Positions 34,887-43,464 of a DNA stretch of 64,000 bases are shown in pieces (the stretch's first letter is position 1; each line of letters opens with the position of its first letter). Made by a program: the position numbers and the translations under genes. The notes beneath the pieces are model-generated. The model searched no databases, had not been told where the DNA came from, and saw nothing but the letters and a program-made list of their open reading frames with translations. The stretch comes from Lachnospiraceae bacterium (GTDB lineage: Bacteria; Bacillota; Clostridia; Lachnospirales; Lachnospiraceae), in the NCBI GenBank assembly GCA_015057275.1, contig SVEO01000004.1:1-64000 (forward strand), written 5' to 3'.

Positions 34887-37196
34887 TTAAAAAATATTGC
34901 CATTTTGCGCCAAAGTACTCATATCAAAAAGGTAAATTACATCCGTTATCTGCATATCTTCCTGCAATGCGCCGTAATCGCCCGCACATTCTTCTATGTT
35001 AACAACTGTGATATTTTCAAAGTGCTGGATTAAAAACTGCACGTATCTGCGGCCACTATCATCGGTAAGAAGCAATAGGTTGCGGTCATTGTCCGTCGAA
35101 GTAACAATTTGCACAAAATCCTGCTTTCCATTTAAGAAATACTTCAAATCCTGCTTGCTACCGATATACTTTGTTTCAAAAATAGATGTGCTCTTGCTGC
35201 CATCGGAGTATGTGACTTCAACATCCACGTTCCCCGGAGGATTGTAGCGGGCAATGGTATCTTTTTTGGGGTACATACGAATCATCCGTGCGAGGCTGCC
35301 GAAAAATTCATCCGTTACCGTGCTAATCGTCCAGCTCGAAAACGCCACCGGCACAAAACCGGTCTGCTCTGCCCACGCTTTGTACACATAATATGCGCCG
35401 GTCGTTGTAACTCCGTCCTCGCTGCGATAGTATATGTACTCGTCGTTACGGTCGCTTAATGTTTTCATGGTGGAAATATAATTCTCACCCAGCATTTCTT
35501 GCGCCAGCGTATCTACATTACTTTCCTCCCACTCCGGCGCGCAAAGCGGTAATTTCTGCGGATAAATCGTCGCTGCATCCGGTACAAGAATACAGGTATT
35601 CGTCTGCACATCCGGCTGTTTTTCATAGAAATCAACCAGATTTTTTAATGACGTCATGTTTTGCACGAAAATATTCTGATCTGTCTCATAATACTTCTGT
35701 GCTCGGAACAAATAATTATCTGCACCGAAATAAATATCCTGCGTCTCATATTGATTGCTAAAATATTTCCAGTATGTAGAAATCTTACACAGATATTTAT
35801 TCTCCGCCGGATTTTCAGAAAATACATCGCGCGAAATAAAAATACCGAAAATGCAAATAACCAATACGCCGCACCAGTAAGAAACTGCTGCAATTCGCTT
35901 GGCACTCTTGCGAATGAAGAAATCAATCAAAATTCGCGGCACCTTTGTCAGCCCCATCAGTCCAACAAATATTACCAAGAGATTCGTATAAATCAAATAA
36001 ATGGTCGTTCCGTCACCGATTCCGTTAAAATTCATTCCCAGCATCGCCTTGCTGTAGTGAATAATTTCCATCGGCGTGTCAAAGGCCATGAACATCCAAC
36101 CAATGCCGACCAGCACAAGCGTGTAAATTCGATAACAAATCGTCGGTAATTTCTTCTTCTGCTCTGGTGCTTTTTGACTTTTTGCCAATTTTATCTTGGA
36201 AGAAAACATTTCACATATGATTATCACACCAAAATACACACCAAGCAGCAGGCTGTTCACGTCGAAACCGTGCCATAAACCAACTCCAATCCATGTAATC
36301 AGCAGATTAAGTGCCTGCAAATGCGAATCGCAATAACTTCCGCCAAGTGGAATATACACATACTCTCGGAACCACGCAGAAAGCGTTATATGCCACTTTT
36401 TCCAAAATTCTGTTACCGATAGCGCAGTATACGGCGCATCAAAGTTTTCCGGAAAGTGAAAACCAAGCATGCGTCCCATGCCATTGGCCATGTCACAGAC
36501 TCCGGTGAACAGATAGTAAAACATGAGGAAAAATAAAAGCATGCCGAACAGTGCTGTGATTACCGGCAGCTGAGCGATGCCCATCACCAAAATTTCTTCA
36601 AAAACCTGTCCACATGTAATGCCGAACGCTACAATTTTCAACCAGCCGACCACCAGGCGGTATGTGCCTTCGCGAAAATCTTCCTCTGTCGTCTGACGGG
36701 CATTCAATTGCTCTTCGATTTCCTGATAACGGACAATCGGACCGGCAATCATGAATGGGAACATCATCAAATAAACCGCCAGCGTCAACGGGTTTTTCTG
36801 CGCCTGCGCTTTTGCTCGGTAAATGTCAACCAAATACGAAATCGCATGTAACACATAGAACGGAGCACCCCAAACCTGCATCCGCAATCCGTAAATCAAA
36901 AGTCCCACGTGCAATAGGCAGATTATATTTAAAACCAATGCATTCGTCTTATGTTTTTGCATCCACGGATTTATGATAAGCAGTCCTGTCAGATAATCAA
37001 CCGCCACCATTCCAAGCAGTAACGGCAGAAATTCTTTTTGCAAACCAGCAAAAAAGATCACACTAAAAAACAACAAAACAATATTTTCTACTATGCCTTG
37101 CTTCCCCTTTTTTCTCATCAGAAGTCGTACCAGATAACAACTCCCCAGTACGACCGGCAGAAATCCAAAAAGAAACTTCAGATTATGAAACAGCAT
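34887..37196 (-). CDS. MBOAT O-acyltransferase fused to a DHHW/AlgX-like domain with degenerate motif
   Basis: 769 residues. Residues 1-455 are a DltB/AlgI-type membrane-bound acyltransferase with some ten helices and both key histidines: His269 in FWKKWHITLSAWFREY and His309 in GLWHGFDVNS. This part moves acyl groups across the membrane. Residues about 460-769 match the separate extracellular DHHW (SGNH-like) partner that normally places the acetyl group on a polymer (FGADNYLF, LVPDAATIYPQKLP, TTTGAYYVY). The DHHW box itself reads EDGV (593-596), though a DxS-type site may survive as DDSG (712-715). The single-chain layout and lost motif are unusual. It starts 15 bp after radA with GGAGGAAAC. 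Confidence 0.85.
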   Translation of the reverse strand: MLFHNLKFLFGFLPVVLGSCYLVRLLMRKKGKQGIVENIVLLFFSVIFFAGLQKEFLPLLLGMVAVDYLTGLLIINPWMQKHKTNALVLNIICLLHVGLLIYGLRMQVWGAPFYVLHAISYLVDIYRAKAQAQKNPLTLAVYLMMFPFMIAGPIVRYQEIEEQLNARQTTEEDFREGTYRLVVGWLKIVAFGITCGQVFEEILVMGIAQLPVITALFGMLLFFLMFYYLFTGVCDMANGMGRMLGFHFPENFDAPYTALSVTEFWKKWHITLSAWFREYVYIPLGGSYCDSHLQALNLLITWIGVGLWHGFDVNSLLLGVYFGVIIICEMFSSKIKLAKSQKAPEQKKKLPTICYRIYTLVLVGIGWMFMAFDTPMEIIHYSKAMLGMNFNGIGDGTTIYLIYTNLLVIFVGLMGLTKVPRILIDFFIRKSAKRIAAVSYWCGVLVICIFGIFISRDVFSENPAENKYLCKISTYWKYFSNQYETQDIYFGADNYLFRAQKYYETDQNIFVQNMTSLKNLVDFYEKQPDVQTNTCILVPDAATIYPQKLPLCAPEWEESNVDTLAQEMLGENYISTMKTLSDRNDEYIYYRSEDGVTTTGAYYVYKAWAEQTGFVPVAFSSWTISTVTDEFFGSLARMIRMYPKKDTIARYNPPGNVDVEVTYSDGSKSTSIFETKYIGSKQDLKYFLNGKQDFVQIVTSTDNDRNLLLLTDDSGRRYVQFLIQHFENITVVNIEECAGDYGALQEDMQITDVIYLFDMSTLAQNGNIF

Positions 37197-37211
37197 ATTG
37201 TTTCCTCCGCA

Positions 37212-38582
37212 TTAACTTTCCTTTAATATGTCAATCAACTCGCGCACATTCTCCACACCACACACTTCCATTCCCTGCGGAATGCGAATGCCCTCTAGCG
37301 AAACCTTTGGCATGATGCACTTTTGAAAACCGAGTTTTGCCACCTCCGCCAGTCGTGTTTCCGGCTGACTGACGGCTCGTACTTCGCCGGAAAGTCCGAC
37401 TTCGCCAAACACAATCGTCTTCTCATCGATAATCAGGTCACGGTAACTCGAAATAATCGCCGCCACAATCGCCAAATCAAGCGCCGGCTCAGCAATTTTT
37501 AAACCACCGGCCACATTCAAATACGCGTCACAGTCTGCGAGCGTCATGCCAAGACGTTTTTCCAACACCGCCATCAGCAAATTCATACGGTTGTAATCCG
37601 TTCCGGTCGATGTTCTGCGCGGCATACCGAAATTCGTGCGGCACACGAGCGCCTGAATTTCCACCAAAATAGGACGCGTTCCCTCTACGGTACATGATAC
37701 CACCGAACCGGATGCATCCTTCGGTCGGCCGTTCAACATATATTCTGACGGGTTTTCGACTTCCGAAAGCCCGGATTGTTTCATTTCAAATACGCCGATT
37801 TCGTTCGTCGAGCCAAAACGGTTCTTCACCCCACGCAAAATACGGTAAGACGCATAACGGTCGCCTTCAAAATAGAGCACTGTGTCCACCATGTGTTCGA
37901 GCACACGTGGCCCTGCTACCGTTCCTTCTTTCGTAACATGTCCGACAATAAAAATCGCCACCGACAGCCCCTTTGCCAATTGCAAAAGGACGTTTGTCGA
38001 TTCACGCACCTGACTGACGCTGCCCGGCGCCGATCCTATATCCTCACGATACATCGTCTGAATTGAGTCGATAATTACAATTTCCGGATTTTCACTCTCG
38101 ATAACCCCCTGAATACTGTCGAGATTTGTCTCGCACAGTAGGAGGAGATTTTCCGAAAACTCGCCGATACGCATCGCCCGCAGCTTAATCTGCTTTAATG
38201 ACTCCTCACCGGATATGTAAAGGACTTTTCGTCCGCCGCACGCCAAGCTGCGGCACATCTGTAACAGAAGCGTAGATTTACCGATGCCCGGGTCTCCGCC
38301 CACAAGCACCAGAGAACCCGGCACAATACCGCCACCTAACACGCGGTCCAATTCACTGCTGCCGGATGGAATGCGCGTTTCCTTTTCCATGGAAATGTCT
38401 TTTAGCACGACCGGTGTTTTATAGCCGCCAGGAACCATCATGCGCGCGCCGGTCGCACCTTTCTTTGTCACCGGCTCCTCCACAAATGTATTCCACTCGC
38501 GACATCCCGGACACTGACCTAACCATTTTCCCGATTCATATCCGCATTCTTTACAAAAAAATGTTGTTGTCTTCTTCGCCAT
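37212..38582 (-). CDS. radA: DNA repair protein RadA
   Basis: 456 residues. N-terminal zinc finger (FFCKECGYES...CPGCREWNTF), RecA-like ATPase with Walker A GGDPGIGKST near 100, the RadA-specific KNRFGST motif near 255, and a Lon-like C-terminal domain from about 280. It promotes branch migration and helps process recombination intermediates. GAAAGGAAAAGC before ATG 38582 sets the start, though the frame is open to 38636. Confidence 0.96.
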   Translation of the reverse strand: MAKKTTTFFCKECGYESGKWLGQCPGCREWNTFVEEPVTKKGATGARMMVPGGYKTPVVLKDISMEKETRIPSGSSELDRVLGGGIVPGSLVLVGGDPGIGKSTLLLQMCRSLACGGRKVLYISGEESLKQIKLRAMRIGEFSENLLLLCETNLDSIQGVIESENPEIVIIDSIQTMYREDIGSAPGSVSQVRESTNVLLQLAKGLSVAIFIVGHVTKEGTVAGPRVLEHMVDTVLYFEGDRYASYRILRGVKNRFGSTNEIGVFEMKQSGLSEVENPSEYMLNGRPKDASGSVVSCTVEGTRPILVEIQALVCRTNFGMPRRTSTGTDYNRMNLLMAVLEKRLGMTLADCDAYLNVAGGLKIAEPALDLAIVAAIISSYRDLIIDEKTIVFGEVGLSGEVRAVSQPETRLAEVAKLGFQKCIMPKVSLEGIRIPQGMEVCGVENVRELIDILKES

Positions 38583-38603
38583 GCTTTTCCTTTCAATGCA
38601 AAA

Positions 38604-38624
38604 CTGCCGGCCATCAGCCGGCAG
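38604..38624 (-). terminator. Hairpin between the small protein gene and radA
   Basis: A 7-bp GC-rich stem (CTGCCGG/CCGGCAG) followed by TTTT on the minus strand. Short T-run, so probably a partial terminator allowing some read-through into radA. Confidence 0.55.
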
Positions 38625-38639
38625 TAAATTCCGCATTTT

Positions 38640-39053
38640 TTACTTTTTTACAATCTTTACCGCAACATCTTTGCCATCGTTTAAATCAACACTCAGTGTA
38701 AGCTTACCTCCAAGATTTGTGCAAATCTTTCCTGCATTCACACCGTCTAAGGTTACCTGATAAATCGTGTCACTCTCCAGTTCCAGCGTAATGCTCGTAT
38801 GCCCCTGACCATACACACCAAAACTTACCTCTGTGCCGTTAGCTGCAAAATGATGTACTGCGGTACCCGGCAGAGATTCGTAAACGAACATGCCATTTCT
38901 TTCTAACTTCGTAATCTCATAAAAAGTCTTCACCTTATATAAATCTCCGTCAAATTCGACGTTATCAAGCTTTGTCTTTTCCTTGCGTGAGTAATCACCG
39001 AAACTCAATGTATTGTTATCTTCAATACGGATTAACTCTTCTACTACTGCCAT
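38640..39053 (-). CDS. Conserved small protein of unknown function
   Basis: 137 residues, no signal peptide or membrane helix. It begins MAVVEELIRIE and looks all-beta, with alternating polar/hydrophobic strands (LYKVKTFYEITKLERNGM, ITLELESDTIYQVTL, GGKLTLSVDL). I recognise it as a type common in Lachnospiraceae but know no function. An extended -10 (TGTTATAAT) precedes it, suggesting it is well transcribed as its own unit, with the hairpin behind it limiting flow into radA. Confidence 0.7.
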   Translation of the reverse strand: MAVVEELIRIEDNNTLSFGDYSRKEKTKLDNVEFDGDLYKVKTFYEITKLERNGMFVYESLPGTAVHHFAANGTEVSFGVYGQGHTSITLELESDTIYQVTLDGVNAGKICTNLGGKLTLSVDLNDGKDVAVKIVKK

Positions 39054-39112
39054 TTTATAACCTCCTCGTTTGTTTTCACATATATTTATCTGTGAGCAAC
39101 ACTATGCATCTG

Positions 39113-39118
39113 ATTATA
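39113..39118 (-). promoter_or_regulatory. Extended -10 promoter of the small conserved gene
   Basis: On the minus strand TG-T-TATAAT forms an extended -10. The -35 region (around GGATTT) is weak, as is tolerated with a TG extension. Confidence 0.55.
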
Positions 39119-39205
39119 ACACATTTTTTTGCGAAAATCCAGCAAAATAGCGGGTTCATAAAATTTTAATGATTAGCGTGTCCGTAATTTGACTTCATAA
39201 TCACT

Positions 39206-41650
39206 TTAATAATGTACCCGGATTTTTCCTTTTTCCGCTCCCACAGTCACACTCATACCCGCCTTAATTTCACCGGCAAGCACCTTCTCCGCCAATACGT
39301 CCTCGACCTGCGTCTGTAAATTTCTGCGCAACGGTCTGGCACCGTACTTTTTCTCATCCTTCACATCGGCAAGAAGCTCTTTGGCTGCACCGGTAAACTT
39401 AATGTTAATATCAAGCTGCTCTTTCGCACGTTTGCAAAGTTCTGCTGTCAACAGGCCGACAATCTGCTTTAACTCCTCCATGCCAAGCATGTGGAATACC
39501 ATGGTGTCATCAATACGATTCAAAAACTCCGGTTTAAAAATGCGCTTAATTTCCTCCTGCACGCCTTTTTTCATCGTCTCATATTCAAACTTTTTTGAAT
39601 CCTTCGGTGAACTGAAGCCAAGATTTTTCGGTTCCATAATCCGCTGTGCACCGGCATTGGATGTCATAATAATAATCGTGTTTTTGAAATCAATCTTACG
39701 GCCCTGTGAATCCGTAATATGACCGTCGTCAAGCACCTGCAACAAAATCTGAAATACGTCCGGATGCGCCTTTTCGATTTCGTCAAATAAGATAACAGAA
39801 TACGGCTTTCTGCGCACTTTTTCACTCAACTGTCCGCCGCTTTCAAAACCGACATAGCCCGGTGGCGAACCAATCATCTTCGATACGCTGTGCTTTTCCA
39901 TGTACTCGGACATATCAACACGAATCATTGCATCCTCGCTGCCGAACACTGCCTCAGCGAGTGCCTTGCTCAGCTCTGTCTTGCCGACACCGGTCGGTCC
40001 AAGGAATAAAAAAGAACCAATTGGACGTCTTGGATTTTTGAGACCGACTCTGCCGCGGCGTACCGCCTTGGCCACAGCTTTTACCGCTTCATCCTGACCG
40101 ATAACACGTTTGTGCAACACTTCCTCTAGCTTTGCTAAACGCTCGGCTTCTTTCTCGGCCAGCTTTGTTACTTCGATTTTCGTCCATTGCGAAACAACCA
40201 GACGGATATCCTCCTCCGTTACCGTCGGTCTCTCCGCTCCGGAAGCTAATTTATCTATATATTTCTTTTTCTTTTTTTCTATTTTTTCTTGCTCTTTATC
40301 AAACGCAGCAATCTGCTCAAATGAACCGGAAACAATCGCCGCTTCTTTTTCCTGTTCCAGTTTCTTCCACTGCTTATCGTATTCTTCAATGGCACCGGCT
40401 GCTACACCCTGCTTTAAGCAAACCTTTGCAGATGCCTCATCCATCAAATCAATCGCTTTGTCCGGCAGAAAACGGTCAGAAATGTAACGTTTTGATAACA
40501 CTACCGCCGCTTCAATGGCTTCACCGGTAATCTTTACCTGATGATAATCCTCATAACGCTTCTGCAATCCCTGCAAAATCTGCACACACTCTGCCTCTGA
40601 CGGTTCCTCAACTGTAATCGGTTGAAATCTGCGTTCCAACGCCGCATCTTTCTCGATATGCTTGCGGTATTCGGCAATTGTCGTTGCACCGATAACCTGT
40701 AGCTCTCCTCGCGCGAGTGCCGGCTTCATAATATTGGATGCATCCATTGAGCCTTCGGCATTGCCCGAACCAATCATTGTATGAATCTCATCAATAAATA
40801 AAAGTACATTGCCAGAAAGGCGAATTTCCTGCAATAAGCGATGTACTCTTTCCTCAAATTCGCCACGGTATTTTGTTCCGGCCACCATACCGGACAAATC
40901 AAGCATAATCAACTGCTTACCGCGCAATGCTCCCGGCACTGCACCGCTCGCCAACCGCATTGCCAACGCTTCCACAATCGCAGTCTTACCCACGCCCGGC
41001 TCACCGATGACACACGGATTATTTTTTGTCCGACGACAGAGAATCTGTAGCATGCGCTCGATTTCCTCGTGACGTCCGATGACCGGGTCAAGACCGCCTT
41101 CTTTTGCCTCCGCTGTCAAATCGCGTCCGAACTGGTCAAGAATCGGTGTGGCAATCGCCTGTCCGCCGCTTCGACGTTCCTTTACCTGCCGCAACAAGTC
41201 TTTATGATGATGTGGATTTTCGCCGATATTTACAAGTAAATCCAACAACATATTTCCGATATTTACACGCAATGTTGTCAAAAGTTTGAACGCAATCGTC
41301 TCCGGCTCCAGCAGGCACGCAAAGAACAAGTGTGCCGTACCGACCGTCTCCGAATGGAAACGCACCGCAAACTGCTGTGCAGCAATAATCAATTCCTCTG
41401 CCTGCGGCGAAAATTTACTCTTTTTTCGCGAATCATTGGTGCCTACGGCAGTGTATTCCACCATTGCATCACTGATTTTTGCTTCCGTAATCTCATATTG
41501 CTGCAAAATGCGATATGGAACAGTATCTTCTACAATTGTGAGGGCCAACAATATGTGTTCCGTCCCCACAAAACTGCATTTCATCTTCTTCGTCAACACT
41601 TCCGCCTGATGCAGCACTTCCGTTGCTAAACCTGAAAACTCTTTCTGCAT
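39206..41650 (-). CDS. clpC: ATP-dependent Clp protease ATPase subunit ClpC
   Basis: 814 residues. A double Clp-N domain (about 1-140) is followed by AAA+ module one (Walker [10 protein letters not shown] near 195), a middle coiled coil with Lys/Glu-rich UVR-like stretch (about 405-465) and AAA+ module two (Walker [10 protein letters not shown] near 540, arginine-finger zone FLNRIDD near 700). It unfolds substrates for ClpP. GGAGGATAGA places the start at 41650. The usual ctsR-mcsA-mcsB neighbours are missing; instead it follows a cohesin surface-protein gene by 19 bp. No CtsR-type heptad repeat was seen upstream. Confidence 0.95.
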   Translation of the reverse strand: MQKEFSGLATEVLHQAEVLTKKMKCSFVGTEHILLALTIVEDTVPYRILQQYEITEAKISDAMVEYTAVGTNDSRKKSKFSPQAEELIIAAQQFAVRFHSETVGTAHLFFACLLEPETIAFKLLTTLRVNIGNMLLDLLVNIGENPHHHKDLLRQVKERRSGGQAIATPILDQFGRDLTAEAKEGGLDPVIGRHEEIERMLQILCRRTKNNPCVIGEPGVGKTAIVEALAMRLASGAVPGALRGKQLIMLDLSGMVAGTKYRGEFEERVHRLLQEIRLSGNVLLFIDEIHTMIGSGNAEGSMDASNIMKPALARGELQVIGATTIAEYRKHIEKDAALERRFQPITVEEPSEAECVQILQGLQKRYEDYHQVKITGEAIEAAVVLSKRYISDRFLPDKAIDLMDEASAKVCLKQGVAAGAIEEYDKQWKKLEQEKEAAIVSGSFEQIAAFDKEQEKIEKKKKKYIDKLASGAERPTVTEEDIRLVVSQWTKIEVTKLAEKEAERLAKLEEVLHKRVIGQDEAVKAVAKAVRRGRVGLKNPRRPIGSFLFLGPTGVGKTELSKALAEAVFGSEDAMIRVDMSEYMEKHSVSKMIGSPPGYVGFESGGQLSEKVRRKPYSVILFDEIEKAHPDVFQILLQVLDDGHITDSQGRKIDFKNTIIIMTSNAGAQRIMEPKNLGFSSPKDSKKFEYETMKKGVQEEIKRIFKPEFLNRIDDTMVFHMLGMEELKQIVGLLTAELCKRAKEQLDINIKFTGAAKELLADVKDEKKYGARPLRRNLQTQVEDVLAEKVLAGEIKAGMSVTVGAEKGKIRVHY

Positions 41651-41669
41651 TCTATCCTCCATTCCGGCT

Positions 41670-43412
41670 CTAAAGATTTTTATTCGCTTCATTTTCCACT
41701 TCGGACAATACCTCATCCAAGTTAGAAAAACTTCCTTCGTATTTTAATTCTTTCTCGTCAAAATAATCATCAATGGAAATCTCGTCAAAATACAATTCTT
41801 CCTCATCATCAACCAAAATAATTTTATCCTGCATATCATCCTGATTTTCTGTCGATTCCAATGCTAAAATTTCGTCTTCCACATCATCAAGGAAGCGGTC
41901 AACCTTCTTTGTGTCTTTCTTTAGCAATAAAATAATGAGAATCAAAATAATAATAAGCAACACAAGAACCATACCCGTCAAAATCCACACAAGCTTTGAC
42001 ATCTGCTTCTGCACCGGTCCTTCTGTCACATTGGCATCGGTCATCGTCGCTGCCGGCGAATCAAACTCGTAGCGCTGCATGGTGCTTTCTTTGCTGTCAT
42101 ATAAATAATAACCGCTTTCACCGTTGTAATTCATCGCATACAACAAATAATATTCCGACCTTGCATTTAATTTCCACGCAGAGAAATTTTCCTGTCCAAT
42201 CGTCAACGTTGCTGCAGAAAATTCTTCTGACATTGCCTTGTTTTCTGGCATTGGCAATACAGTATACAGTCTCGCATCTGTCTGAATATTCTGCATCGGA
42301 ACAAAACTGCCGTCTTCTAACAGTATATACAATTTGCCATTTGTTCCGCCAGACTCACTTAGATAGTACAACGTAAGTTCTTTGTAAATGCCCACTCCGG
42401 CCATCGTCTGCGTGCCGGAGTAATATACATCACGCATTTCAAAGCCTTCCGGCAAAATCGTCTCATCAAAAGTTCGGTTAAGCAATAGCTGTTTACCGTC
42501 AACTATTACATAAATATTGACAACCGTCTCTTCCGGAGTAGTTTCTTCCGGGGTTGTCTCTTCCGGGGTTGTCTCTTCCGGAGTGGTTTCTTCCGGGGTT
42601 GTCTCTTCCGGAGTACTCGATATTGGCTCGTCCTTCGGTGTGGTCGTCTCCGCCGCTTTCTTCTTAATTGTTACTGTGTATGTTTTGGTCGTGCCATCTT
42701 CGGCTGTTACCGTAATCGTAACTTTATTATTCCCTTCGCTCAAATTCAGGGAAGTTTTCGAAATACTTACCGTCGCCTTGTCATCATTTGCCGTCGCAGA
42801 CACAACTGCCTTGGCCATATTGTTTGCTACATTGGCAGTATAAGTGGTTGTATTCTTGGAAAATGACGGTGATAATGCAATGGCAGACGATTTTCCACCC
42901 GTCGTCGTCCCGGTAACTTTTAATGAAGATAAGGTTGCATCTGAAGAAGCGGTATATGGTGCTTTGACCGTTACCTTACCTGCCACGCGTGTAAGCGTCA
43001 TATCTTCATAATTCTCATCAATCACATTACTATCCGCACCAATGGAAATGTTTGTAGTTCCTGCCTTTAATGCCTTAAATGTAATTGTCGTGGAGGCTTC
43101 CTTTACACTAGCGGTATCACTGCCGATAATACAACTGATAATACCGTCACCACCGCCGATATTTGTGCTTGTTACCTGTAAAATGCTCGAATCATACTCT
43201 AAAAAGATTTGGCCATAGCCGATAATTACGTCCGATTTTACAGCTACTGTGACCAACACGCTTTCCCCTTCCGAAACCGTGCCACCCGATGCACTTACTG
43301 TCGCTGTGGCAGCTTCTGCTTTCACATTCATAACAATTACCATTAGAAAAAGCAATGCAACTCCAGCCAATACTTTCCAATATTTCGTCCTTGTAAATCC
43401 CTGTATATTCAT
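41670..43412 (-). CDS. Membrane-anchored cohesin-domain protein with acidic cytoplasmic tail
   Basis: 580 residues. Signal peptide (cleavage near AEAA, about 35), cohesin-like domain (about 36-152, with GYGQIFLEYDSSILQV and FKALKAGTTNISIG), cadherin-like beta-sandwich (about 155-255, ending in TKTYTVTIKKK), six Pro-Glu-Glu-Thr-Thr repeats (about 267-297), an extracellular beta-domain (about 300-465), one membrane helix (about 480-505) and a 75-residue Asp/Glu-rich cytoplasmic tail. Cohesins hold dockerin modules; the gene just upstream codes a dockerin protein. GGAG precedes the ATG. The tail could pass a signal to the inside, but nothing known matches it. Confidence 0.8.
   Translation of the reverse strand: MNIQGFTRTKYWKVLAGVALLFLMVIVMNVKAEAATATVSASGGTVSEGESVLVTVAVKSDVIIGYGQIFLEYDSSILQVTSTNIGGGDGIISCIIGSDTASVKEASTTITFKALKAGTTNISIGADSNVIDENYEDMTLTRVAGKVTVKAPYTASSDATLSSLKVTGTTTGGKSSAIALSPSFSKNTTTYTANVANNMAKAVVSATANDDKATVSISKTSLNLSEGNNKVTITVTAEDGTTKTYTVTIKKKAAETTTPKDEPISSTPEETTPEETTPEETTPEETTPEETTPEETVVNIYVIVDGKQLLLNRTFDETILPEGFEMRDVYYSGTQTMAGVGIYKELTLYYLSESGGTNGKLYILLEDGSFVPMQNIQTDARLYTVLPMPENKAMSEEFSAATLTIGQENFSAWKLNARSEYYLLYAMNYNGESGYYLYDSKESTMQRYEFDSPAATMTDANVTEGPVQKQMSKLVWILTGMVLVLLIIILILIILLLKKDTKKVDRFLDDVEDEILALESTENQDDMQDKIILVDDEEELYFDEISIDDYFDEKELKYEGSFSNLDEVLSEVENEANKNL
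42526..42615 (-). repeat. Six 15-bp tandem repeats coding PEETT
   Basis: Six units of GTYTCTTCCGGRGTN (plus-strand reading) vary only at third codon positions, so they code the same five residues in the linker between the cadherin-like and outer domains of the cohesin protein. Copy number may vary by slippage. Confidence 0.9.
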
Positions 43413-43464
43413 ACTCTTTTCTCCGTTTCTGCCGCACCCTTTTGCGCAGCACCGTAAACCTCGT

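Noticed and set aside
35661..36149. A 162-codon plus-strand ORF
   Set aside because: Lies entirely antisense to the MBOAT-DHHW gene, with no ribosome site or family pattern.
42526..42615. CRISPR-like short repeats
   Set aside because: Units are directly joined without spacers and code a peptide linker.
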